Origin: Paracoccaceae bacterium
Lineage (GTDB): Bacteria > Pseudomonadota > Alphaproteobacteria > Rhodobacterales > Rhodobacteraceae
Length of the DNA: 10,044 nt
Reading direction: 5' to 3'
Assembly (NCBI GenBank): GCA_002682975.1
Contig: NYSJ01000069.1
Span: 1 to 10,044, forward strand
Position numbers and translations under genes: made by a program. The notes under the pieces are model-generated. The model saw nothing but the letters and a program-made list of their open reading frames with translations, was not told where the DNA came from and ran no database searches. Positions 1 through 6,948 of this stretch are shown in pieces; positions within the stretch are counted from its first letter, which is position 1; each line of letters begins with the position of its first letter.

Positions 1-1
1 G

Positions 2-877
2 TTGTCTGAAGCTGCTTCCGCGGGCGAGCTTGACGTTGTGCAGCAGGTGGCCCCCCATTCCAGCTTGGAAGCCAGGGACAAAGTCGGCAAGACAGCCCCT
101 ACCACTTACGAACAGGTTCTGGAAACTGCGGAAGCTATCCGTGCCGCTGGTATTATGAAGTATCCATTTGCGATGCTTACAAAATCAGATTGGAACTTGG
201 GAGAAGAAGTCGTAAATATGTACATCGGGCATGGTGGTGAATTCTTTAAGCCAGGCACCGCAGAGGCGTCGGTAAACAACGCAAAAGGTGTTGCGACTCT
301 TGAGATGCTCAAGGCGCTTATGCAGTATTCTAATCCGGATTTTTTGACTTATAACACAGCTGCTGTAGCCCCAATTTGGGAAGCTGGCGAATTGGCAATG
401 GCTGAAATGTGGGGATCATCCGTCGGAGGATTAATCGATGACGAAGGGTCAACTCCTGCAGTTGTTAAAAACACAGTGCCAGTAGGCGCGCCAACTGTTG
501 CCGGTGGGTCACGACCTGCTTCAACCCTATGGTGGGACGGTTTTTCTATTGCAAAGAACATCAGTGATGAAGATGCTGAAGCTACTTTTATAGCTCTAGT
601 AAATGGTGTTTCGTCAGAGATGGTGAAAGCAAACAATGATAAAGCTGTTTGGTTAATGGATGCTTACGTGCCGGGTAAATCGGCTGAAGGTGTGTCCTTG
701 GTGGCATCAGCAGGTGCAGAGCCATATCCAATGCTGCCTTACATGGGCTTGTTGCACGGGGCGTTCGCTGCCGAAGTTCCAGACTTTCTTCAAGGTAACG
801 AGAGTGCGGAGCAAACTTTAGCTGATATCGAGGCTGCTTACACTACAGCTGCACAAGAAAAAGGTTTTCTGAAATAA
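2..877 (+). CDS. ABC transporter extracellular substrate-binding protein (family 1), C-terminal part, 5' end outside window
   Basis: This is the distal part of a periplasmic solute-binding protein that would capture a sugar or sugar-like ligand and deliver it to the two permeases just downstream. The assignment rests on the family-1 style helix PTTYEQVLETAEAIRAAG (about residues 33-50 of the visible frame), the segment WNLGEEVVNMYIGHGGEFF, a tryptophan-rich hinge region (WEAGELAMAEMWGSS; STLWWDGFSIAKN) and a C-terminal helix typical of CUT1 binding proteins. About 290 residues are visible. Family members are usually 400-450 residues, so the signal peptide and N-lobe lie upstream. The first in-frame codon that could start translation (TTG at base 2) is not a believable start: no signal peptide follows and the frame is open to the edge. 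The first 75-80 bases are richer in GC than the rest and do not read like the family; see findings. The gene ends in TAA and is followed by a strong hairpin. Confidence 0.85.
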   Translation: MSEAASAGELDVVQQVAPHSSLEARDKVGKTAPTTYEQVLETAEAIRAAGIMKYPFAMLTKSDWNLGEEVVNMYIGHGGEFFKPGTAEASVNNAKGVATLEMLKALMQYSNPDFLTYNTAAVAPIWEAGELAMAEMWGSSVGGLIDDEGSTPAVVKNTVPVGAPTVAGGSRPASTLWWDGFSIAKNISDEDAEATFIALVNGVSSEMVKANNDKAVWLMDAYVPGKSAEGVSLVASAGAEPYPMLPYMGLLHGAFAAEVPDFLQGNESAEQTLADIEAAYTTAAQEKGFLK

Positions 878-890
878 AATTTAGAAATAC

Positions 891-916
891 AGATGGCGCC
901 ATTTTTGGCGCCATCT
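891..916 (+). promoter_or_regulatory. Intercistronic stem-loop between binding protein and permease genes
   Basis: AGATGGCGCC (891-900) and GGCGCCATCT (907-916) form a perfect 10-bp stem around a 6-base loop, ATTTTT. No T-run follows the right arm, so it is not a standard intrinsic terminator. In many binding-protein transport operons a hairpin at this place stabilises the upstream mRNA or causes partial termination, so that binding protein is made in excess over membrane components. That role is inferred here from position and structure only. Confidence 0.7.
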
Positions 917-933
917 CATAAAGTATTTGACAC

Positions 934-1962
934 ATGAAGCATCGCACTTTTTTCTGGTTTATTCTTCCATCACTTTTTTTCATGGTTCTGTTTATAGCGC
1001 TACCTATTGCGTCGGTAGTAGTTCAGTCATTATTCGTCCAACATGAACAAGTTATGGTTGAGGTTGAAAACTGCGGGCCGTTTAAATGTGAGACAGTTAT
1101 TCAAGCGGATCCTGATGCGACTGCTGATCTAAGAAAAAGTGCACCGCTTGGCAAATATAATTCTCTTAAGACATATACCAACAGAAGCCATCTTGCCTTC
1201 GATGAGCTTGCAAATATCTGGACTACTTCTGAAACATTTGTTGGCTTTGTAAGCGGTGTTTATAATTTACCGTTTTATAAAGCGCTATTTTTCACACTTA
1301 CCTATACTTTTTTAGTCGCTCCGTCGGTACTGATCTTGGGTTTGTTCATAGCCCTTGGAGTAAATCGCTTACCGCAAGTAGTGAAAGGTCCAACAATTTT
1401 TGCGTCCCTCCTGCCCATGATTGTCACGCCACTTATCGGGTCATTAATTTTATTTTGGATGGTTGATGCAGATGGAATAATTGGCGCAACTCTCCAGCTT
1501 CTTTTTGATGATCCGGATCTTAGCCTTAAAGCATCAGCAACGTTGACCTGGATAATGCTGATTATCTATGGGATCTGGCACAGTACGCCATTTGCATTTG
1601 TCGTATTCTATGCAGGCCTTCAAACCGTTCCTAGTGATACTTTGGAAGCGGCCCAAATTGATGGGGCTAGTAGATGGCAAAGAGTCAGATTTGTGATTGT
1701 TCCATATATGATGCCGTTAGCTATATTCATTCTATTAATGCAATTAATGGATGGGCTTCGTGTCTTTGAACCAATAGTAGGGTTCTCAGCTTCTGCTAAA
1801 GCTACATCTTTATCATGGATTATTTTTAATGATCTTTTCGGTAATGCGAAGCTTTATGGGTCCGCAGCTACAACATCAATGCTAACAATCATATTTGTCT
1901 GCATTATTCTGACCCCAGTCCTCATTCGCACGTGGCGCGATTTTAACCGTAAAGGGGTTTAG
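934..1962 (+). CDS. CUT1-family ABC transporter permease (MalF/UgpA-like)
   Basis: This is an inner-membrane subunit of a binding-protein-dependent importer, forming the channel together with the next gene product. The N-terminus (KHRTFFWFILPSLFFMVLF) runs straight into the first membrane helix (about residues 7-33). A long hydrophilic, presumably periplasmic loop of about 75 residues follows (35-110) and holds two close cysteines (C47, C52). Further hydrophobic helices lie near 115-142, 153-176, 202-228, 258-272 and 312-331. The cytoplasmic EAA loop that docks on the ATPase is clear at 238-257 (EAAQIDGASRWQRVRFVIVP). At 342 residues it is longer than the usual 290-310, explained by the first loop. 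The ATG at 934 is chosen because the membrane helix follows directly, as in the family, although no good Shine-Dalgarno precedes it. It lies 56 bases after the binding-protein gene and 3 bases before the second permease gene. Confidence 0.93.
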   Translation: MKHRTFFWFILPSLFFMVLFIALPIASVVVQSLFVQHEQVMVEVENCGPFKCETVIQADPDATADLRKSAPLGKYNSLKTYTNRSHLAFDELANIWTTSETFVGFVSGVYNLPFYKALFFTLTYTFLVAPSVLILGLFIALGVNRLPQVVKGPTIFASLLPMIVTPLIGSLILFWMVDADGIIGATLQLLFDDPDLSLKASATLTWIMLIIYGIWHSTPFAFVVFYAGLQTVPSDTLEAAQIDGASRWQRVRFVIVPYMMPLAIFILLMQLMDGLRVFEPIVGFSASAKATSLSWIIFNDLFGNAKLYGSAATTSMLTIIFVCIILTPVLIRTWRDFNRKGV

Positions 1963-1965
1963 TAC

Positions 1966-2847
1966 ATGGCAAGTTCATTCCAAAACAGAGCCCCGCTGTT
2001 AACTTGGTTTTCTACCAGTATGGTTGTTTTGTGGTTATTAATAGCTATTGGACCGTTTATTTGGACTGTTTGGGGCTCATTTAAAGTACAGGGTGATTTC
2101 TTTTCAAAGGCAGATTGGCGGAACGCAATTTATGGTGTCATGACCTTCGTGGAAACTGGCAATTCATTTACTGGGAATGGCTATTATGGTGCCTGGATAG
2201 AGGAGGAGTTTTGGTCGCATGTTTTAAATACTGCCGTGGTAGTGTTTTTTACAGTAACGATTTCCCTTACAATGGGAACGTTGGGGGGGTATGCGCTCGC
2301 ACGTTCTGGATTTAGATATGCTTTTTGGTTGCTTATACTAGCGCTGATCTTTCGAGCTATGCCTCATATCACCTTAGTATCTGGTTACCTTCTGCCATTC
2401 TTTGAGTGGAACTTATGGGGTAAACTATCCACAACCATTGTTGTTCTAGTTGCGATTAATCAACCTTTTACGCTGTGGATGTTACATTCATTTTTCCTCA
2501 ATATTCCAAAAGATATGGACGAAAGTGCCATGGTGGATGGATGTACGCGTTTCCAAGCTTTTCGGCATGTTATTATACCTGTTATGTGGCCAGGTGTAAT
2601 TACAACGGGCCTGTTCAGTTTTCTCCTCGCATATAATGATTTCGCAATTACATCGATGCTCTTAAGTTCCGAAAATCAAACCATGGTCCCGCGAATTGCA
2701 AGCTTTCTTGGTTCTGTAAGAGAACAAGGGAATGTAATGTTCGCAGTGGCAGCAGTAGTAAGTGCTATCGTTCCTTTGTTCTTTCTAGTGATGTTTTTTC
2801 AGAGACAAATTGTAAGTGGTTTAACTGCTGGCGCAGTGAAAGGTTAG
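1966..2847 (+). CDS. CUT1-family ABC transporter permease (MalG/UgpE-like)
   Basis: This is the second membrane subunit of the importer. Its first helix is at about residues 13-36, followed by a loop of roughly 45 residues and further helices near 86-110, 118-142, 155-177, 208-228 and 256-277. The EAA loop is at 186-205 (ESAMVDGCTRFQAFRHVIIP), with the conserved glycine in place and Ala-Ala replaced by Ser-Ala, which is common in MalG-type subunits. The C-terminal sequence QRQIVSGLTAGAVKG is the characteristic tail of this subfamily, and 293 residues is a normal length. The start at 1966 is supported by an AAAGGGG sequence at 1951-1957 inside the end of the preceding gene, which suggests translational coupling. 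The gene for the cognate ATPase is not seen in the window and must lie upstream or elsewhere. Confidence 0.95.
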   Translation: MASSFQNRAPLLTWFSTSMVVLWLLIAIGPFIWTVWGSFKVQGDFFSKADWRNAIYGVMTFVETGNSFTGNGYYGAWIEEEFWSHVLNTAVVVFFTVTISLTMGTLGGYALARSGFRYAFWLLILALIFRAMPHITLVSGYLLPFFEWNLWGKLSTTIVVLVAINQPFTLWMLHSFFLNIPKDMDESAMVDGCTRFQAFRHVIIPVMWPGVITTGLFSFLLAYNDFAITSMLLSSENQTMVPRIASFLGSVREQGNVMFAVAAVVSAIVPLFFLVMFFQRQIVSGLTAGAVKG

Positions 2848-2851
2848 CTTT

Positions 2852-4000
2852 ATGACAAATAGCGGCAGTATCAAAAAATCTTTTCATCCTGCAAAACCAC
2901 TGGCCAGGTTTCACATGCCGACCGATTTTTCAATTTCACTTGATAAATATACGTCTGGTCGTTCAGTACGTATTCCGTCAGATTTTGGTCCATCCCAGGC
3001 GCTGGTGGGCTTTGACCCAAGTTATAAAAATATTGTCGACTATATCGTTCGAATTACCCATAGAATTTGGGAAACTGATAGTCGTGAAGTCGAGTACATT
3101 GGTGAAACTTATTCTAAAGATTCGAGAGTATTTGACGATTACGGTCTGCAATTAGGTTGCGAAAAAATTATCAGTGATACGCATCATACGACGGGAGCTT
3201 TTCCCGATATAATTCTGGATGCAGAAGAAGTAATTTGGGCTGGTGACGATAGCACGGGTTTTCACACATCTCATTTGACCCGAATTATTGGTACAAACAC
3301 TGGGATCAGCCGATATGGAGAGCCAAAAGATAAAAAAATAAGTGTTATGGTAATAGCTAATTGTATAGCTTTAGAAAATGAAATTTTTCACGAACATGTG
3401 CTTTACAATACGTCTGCTATGCTGCAGCAACTTGACATTGATTTATGGGAAGAAGCAGAAAGATTAATTAGCGAACCTCCAGCAGGTTGGCCGCGGTCTA
3501 ATGCAGTGTGGACGGACTTGCGGCAGTCTGCCACTCCCCCAAAGCCTCTATACTTGTCAGAGCCATCAATGGGTTTTGATCCAGACAAGTTTGCGCGCAA
3601 TATTCATGATAATATTTGGAATGGTGATCTGAGCGCATTGAAAGATCGCTATGCCGATAATGTTAAGTTTGAGGGAACCACAAATCGTCTTTTTGAGGGA
3701 CGGGATGCTTATAAAACTTATGTAGAAACAATCAGGGCTGCTTTTCCTGACTTAAGCTTTCAAGTGGATGAGGTTTATTGGATGGGTAATGAGCGGGATG
3801 GGTGGTTAATATCGGCTCGCTGGAGTGCGGACGGAACCCATCTAGGAGATGGGATTTATAAAAAGCCTACTGGTAAGTCCTGCCAATTATGGGGGATTAC
3901 CCAGTGGCGGGTAAGATCGGACATCATCGAGGCGGAGTGGCAGCTTTTCAATGAATTTGACCTGATTATGCAAATAAGTAAGGCTCGGAAAAACAATTAA
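2852..4000 (+). CDS. Tandem SnoaL-like (ester cyclase/NTF2-fold) protein
   Basis: The protein consists of two NTF2-fold SnoaL-like domains, roughly residues 58-198 and 246-375, joined by a proline-rich linker (228-240). The two halves share a recognisable repeated core: GAFPDIILDAEEVIWAGDD (115-133) in the first and AAFPDLSFQVDEVYWMGNE (296-314) in the second, each preceded by a YxxD/Y-x-V-x-F/x-V-F segment and a short G-containing turn. Such domains occur in polyketide cyclases, isomerases and small hydrolases, and many relatives are annotated only as predicted ester cyclase. No signal peptide is visible, so it should be cytoplasmic. The start at 2852 has GAAAGG at 2838-2843, 8 bases away, inside the end of the permease gene. 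The close linkage to the transporter suggests it acts on the imported compound or its first product. The reaction itself cannot be assigned. Confidence 0.85.
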   Translation: MTNSGSIKKSFHPAKPLARFHMPTDFSISLDKYTSGRSVRIPSDFGPSQALVGFDPSYKNIVDYIVRITHRIWETDSREVEYIGETYSKDSRVFDDYGLQLGCEKIISDTHHTTGAFPDIILDAEEVIWAGDDSTGFHTSHLTRIIGTNTGISRYGEPKDKKISVMVIANCIALENEIFHEHVLYNTSAMLQQLDIDLWEEAERLISEPPAGWPRSNAVWTDLRQSATPPKPLYLSEPSMGFDPDKFARNIHDNIWNGDLSALKDRYADNVKFEGTTNRLFEGRDAYKTYVETIRAAFPDLSFQVDEVYWMGNERDGWLISARWSADGTHLGDGIYKKPTGKSCQLWGITQWRVRSDIIEAEWQLFNEFDLIMQISKARKNN

Positions 4001-4031
4001 AAAGTTTGTTTGTAGCTAAAATTAAGTTGTG

Positions 4032-4037
4032 AGAGGA
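4032..4037 (+). promoter_or_regulatory. Shine-Dalgarno sequence of the second SnoaL-like gene
   Basis: AGAGGA lies 5 bases before the ATG at 4043 and fixes that start. The remaining bases of the 42-base gap (4001-4031) show no hairpin or T-run terminator. Confidence 0.7.
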
Positions 4038-4042
4038 AGAAA

Positions 4043-5035
4043 ATGGCAGGTTTTAAAAATGCGAAGGATTTAGTGCGTGACTATTATGCGCAAATAGATG
4101 CTGATCCTTTGAAAGCCTCTGAATATTGCGCGCCAAATGCGCTTTGGCGCGGGTATCATCCCTTTAACGAAATTTCTGATCCTAATGAGGTGGCAGAGAG
4201 GTTTTGGATACCTCTAAAACACTCTTTGACGAAAATGCAGAGACGCATGGATCTTTTTATGGCCGGTGAGAATAAGCAAGAGGCTGGAGGAGTTTGGGTT
4301 GCTTCAATGGGCCATTTGATGGGGTTATTTGACCACTCGTGGTTAGGCATACCCCCTACCCGAAAAATAGCAATGTTGCGTTATGCAGAATTTTTACGGA
4401 TTGATGACGGAAAAATTACTGACACAGCAATGTTTTTTGATATTCCACAATTAATGATGCAGGCTGGTCTGCAACCTTTTCCTGTTCAAACTGGTGCTCA
4501 GCTCGTGCAGCCCGGCCCGATGACGCATGACGGTCTTATGTTTAGTGATGCTGATCCAAAAGAAGGAATAAAAACCCTCCAAACAATAGAGTTTATGATT
4601 GACGATATAAGGGATTGGAAAGGTCGAGACGAAGAAGGTCTTTTGGTTGAACTACCGAGAAGCTGGAATGAGGATATGATTTGGTGGGGGCCAGCAGGTA
4701 TTGGCGCTGCGTACACCATAGAGCGCTATGCAGAGCAACATGCAGGTCCATTTAGAGATGGACTTACTGACAAAATTTTTAACGGTCATGTAGCCCGTAT
4801 TGCAGAGGGAAGTTTTGGTGGTTTCTTCGGGTGGGCAAATCTTACTTTAACTCCCGCAGGTGGCTTTATGGGTATGCCTGCTACTAGTAAACCTTCAGAT
4901 ATGCGCGTGATTGATATGTATAGGCGATCAGGCGATAAACTTACCGAAAATTGGATTTTTATCGATTTACTACACTTTTGGTACAATCAGGGCATTGATA
5001 TTTTGTCAAGGACGACTGGTATTGGCAGTGTATAA
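4043..5035 (+). CDS. Second tandem SnoaL-like domain protein
   Basis: This is another two-domain SnoaL/NTF2-fold protein, with domains at about residues 5-145 and 178-322. The halves end in similar strand-plus-helix units: KITDTAMFFDIPQLMMQAGL (124-143) and KLTENWIFIDLLHFWYNQGI (299-318). This is the usual last strand of a SnoaL barrel followed by a helix. Tryptophan-rich segments (WWGPAGIGAAY at 214-224, HLMGLFDHSWLGIPPT at 91-106) probably line the pocket. It is cytoplasmic, with no signal peptide. It is preceded by a strong Shine-Dalgarno sequence, AGAGGA, at 4032-4037. It differs clearly in sequence from the upstream tandem SnoaL protein, so the pair is not a recent duplication. A role as cyclase, dehydratase or isomerase in the same pathway is plausible but unproven. 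Confidence 0.85.
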   Translation: MAGFKNAKDLVRDYYAQIDADPLKASEYCAPNALWRGYHPFNEISDPNEVAERFWIPLKHSLTKMQRRMDLFMAGENKQEAGGVWVASMGHLMGLFDHSWLGIPPTRKIAMLRYAEFLRIDDGKITDTAMFFDIPQLMMQAGLQPFPVQTGAQLVQPGPMTHDGLMFSDADPKEGIKTLQTIEFMIDDIRDWKGRDEEGLLVELPRSWNEDMIWWGPAGIGAAYTIERYAEQHAGPFRDGLTDKIFNGHVARIAEGSFGGFFGWANLTLTPAGGFMGMPATSKPSDMRVIDMYRRSGDKLTENWIFIDLLHFWYNQGIDILSRTTGIGSV

Positions 5036-5091
5036 AAACATAAAGTTATTGAGATTCTTACCGATCTATCTAACAGGAAAAAGATCTTAGC

Positions 5092-5961
5092 ATGATTGAC
5101 GCACATCATCATCTCTGGGATCTAAGGAAGGTTTCATATCCTTGGCTTGAAGCTAAAGGAGTGGTTCGGTTTTTTGGGGATCCAACGCCGATCCAGAGAA
5201 ATTATTTGCTCAAAGAATTTCGTGAAAACGCTAAAGTAGAGGGTTTTCGAGCATCGGTTCATATTCAGGTGGGCGCTGCTGATCCAGTCGCAGAAGCAAT
5301 GTGGATTGACTCAATTGCTGAGGCGAATCCTGATTGGCCTTTAGTCCAGGTCGTCTACTGTGATCTCACATCTTCAACGCTGGATAAAGATTTAGATCGC
5401 TTTCAAACAATACCAAGCGTTCGGGGAGTAAGGCAAATTGTTGGGCGTTCATCAGAAGAAGACACCAAAAGTGGAACAAATGATTTATTGAGTTCTTCAG
5501 CTTTTTGTGACGGTCTAGTAGAGTTGGGTAATCGCAATTTATCTTTCGACCTACAACTTACTCCTGAACTTATTGAAGAGGCAGCAAATGTATTAAGCGC
5601 TGCACCTGAGACTAAAACTGCACTATGTCATGCAGGTAGTCCTGGAGACCGATCTGAGCAAGGGCTGGCAAAATGGTCAAAAAATTTACTACTACTATCA
5701 AATATAGAAAATGTTTTTTGTAAGATATCTGGTTTAGGAATGTTTGATCATGATTGGAACCAGAACTCTATTACTCCCATAATAAATGAATGCATTGATC
5801 AATTTGGCTCAAGCCGTTGCATGTTCGGTTCCAATTTCCCAGTAGATAGTCTCTATTCAGATTACTCAAGTTTAATTCAAGCTTATCGGAATATTGTTCC
5901 AAAAGTGGATTCTGAAATGGTTTTCTATAAAACTGCGAAGGATTTTTATAATATAAAGTGA
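5092..5961 (+). CDS. Amidohydrolase_2 family TIM-barrel metal-dependent hydrolase (COG3618-like, lactonase-type)
   Basis: The N-terminus MIDAHHHLWD carries the metal-binding HxH motif of the amidohydrolase superfamily (H5, H7). Later motifs are VHIQVGAADPVAEAMWIDSI (56-75), RGVRQIVG (111-118), LCHAG with H180, CKISGLG with K211, and MFGSNFPVD (244-252). The last is the end-of-barrel signature of the COG3618 branch, with Asn248 where other amidohydrolases often have Asp. Characterised relatives in this branch hydrolyse sugar acid lactones such as fuconolactone or rhamnonolactone, or pyrone and muconolactone compounds. A lactonase role in sugar or ring-cleavage catabolism is therefore the best guess. 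At 289 residues it is full length. An ACAGGAAAA sequence about 10 bases upstream supports the ATG at 5092. The stop is 12 bases before the cupin gene. Confidence 0.88.
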   Translation: MIDAHHHLWDLRKVSYPWLEAKGVVRFFGDPTPIQRNYLLKEFRENAKVEGFRASVHIQVGAADPVAEAMWIDSIAEANPDWPLVQVVYCDLTSSTLDKDLDRFQTIPSVRGVRQIVGRSSEEDTKSGTNDLLSSSAFCDGLVELGNRNLSFDLQLTPELIEEAANVLSAAPETKTALCHAGSPGDRSEQGLAKWSKNLLLLSNIENVFCKISGLGMFDHDWNQNSITPIINECIDQFGSSRCMFGSNFPVDSLYSDYSSLIQAYRNIVPKVDSEMVFYKTAKDFYNIK

Positions 5962-5973
5962 TAGGATAGTGAT

Positions 5974-6948
5974 ATGTCTACAGAAACATCTGAAATAGCA
6001 GAGCGCCTCGTTCGTTATGGTGACCTGATACCGTGTAAAACCGCTTTTATCGATGCCCACACTCCTGGCTCGGATCAAAAGGAGAATTTTACGATAATTG
6101 GTGGTGGTGTTTCTGAAAGTGTGGATCAGCATGTACATTTAAACCTGCCTCATGGATTTAATATTGGTGCGGCAGGACAACCCCCCAGATGTAGAAACTC
6201 ATTGCATTCGCACCGAACTGCCGAAGTTTTTTTTGTACTTTCTGGTCGCTGGAGGTTTTTTTGGGGTCGATGGGGAACGGCTGGAGAAGTTGTTCTAGAG
6301 GTAGGTGATATAATAAATATCCCAACGGGTATTTTTCGTGGGTTTGAAAATATTGGAACAGATTATGGGATGATAATGGCGATCCTAGGAGGTGATGATG
6401 CCGGGGGTGGCGTAATTTGGGCGCCTCAGGTGATTGAAGATGCGTCCAACCATGGTTTAATTTTATCTGAAAAAGGCCGGCTATACGATACAAAAAAGGG
6501 TCAATTGCTTCCAGAAAATGAAAAACCAATGCCGCAGCTTACGGATAAGGAATTGTTAAGTTATCCTGAACCAACAACTTTAGAAGTGGTTCCTAACCAT
6601 GTTGCGCGATATTGGGATATGGTTTCTTTATCCGATACGGCACCAGCTAATGTCATTGGTGAGAATGGTATGTTGAGAGATAAGCCAGGTTTTGAGGTTG
6701 AGTTTCTGACCCGTAACTCATGCAGTGATAAAATGGAAAAAATCGATCGAAGTGATGTCATTATGCCAGTGAGAGGTCACTGGAAGTTAGTTTATGATGG
6801 AGGATCAGTAACTTTAAATCCAGGAGATACTGTCTCAGTTCCGAGCGGATTAGCGCATAGAGTAGAGCCAGCAATGACAGGGCATTGTTCGCTATATAGA
6901 ATTCGAGCTACCCTTGATCCTGCTGGCTCAACTTGGAAAGGGCATTAA
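5974..6948 (+). CDS. Bicupin protein, gentisate dioxygenase-like fold, function unknown
   Basis: This 324-residue protein has two cupin barrels. The first (about 60-140) has cupin motif 1 as NSLHSHRTAEVFFVLSGRW, giving candidate metal ligands H78, H80 and E84. Motif 2 reads GDIINIPTGIFRGFENIG, with Arg122 where the fourth ligand, His, is expected after PxG. The second barrel (about 235-310) lacks HxH in motif 1 (SDVIMPVRGHW) but keeps His in motif 2 (PSGLAHRVEP, H295). The fold recalls gentisate 1,2-dioxygenase and other ring-cleaving bicupins, but also isomerases and binding proteins, so no reaction is assigned. The start at 5974 has AGGA at 5963-5966. The TAA stop directly abuts the ATG of the MetE-like gene, so the two are very likely translated together. 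Confidence 0.85.
   Translation: MSTETSEIAERLVRYGDLIPCKTAFIDAHTPGSDQKENFTIIGGGVSESVDQHVHLNLPHGFNIGAAGQPPRCRNSLHSHRTAEVFFVLSGRWRFFWGRWGTAGEVVLEVGDIINIPTGIFRGFENIGTDYGMIMAILGGDDAGGGVIWAPQVIEDASNHGLILSEKGRLYDTKKGQLLPENEKPMPQLTDKELLSYPEPTTLEVVPNHVARYWDMVSLSDTAPANVIGENGMLRDKPGFEVEFLTRNSCSDKMEKIDRSDVIMPVRGHWKLVYDGGSVTLNPGDTVSVPSGLAHRVEPAMTGHCSLYRIRATLDPAGSTWKGH

Noticed and set aside
891..916. Intrinsic terminator for the binding-protein gene
   Set aside because: The stem is strong, but the bases after it (CATAAAGTATTT) are not a T-run, so I keep it as an intercistronic hairpin.
2115..2315. 66-codon plus-strand open frame inside the second permease gene
   Set aside because: It is a shifted-frame shadow of a conserved permease; the W- and C-rich translation is typical of a non-coding frame.
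5872..6138. 88-codon minus-strand open frame across the hydrolase/cupin junction
   Set aside because: It overlaps the ends of two convincing genes and has no Shine-Dalgarno sequence or recognisable motif.
6158..6529. 123-codon open frame on the minus strand inside the bicupin gene
   Set aside because: It is wholly antisense to a well-supported cupin gene, its translation is low-complexity in His, Pro and Leu, and it resembles no family I know.
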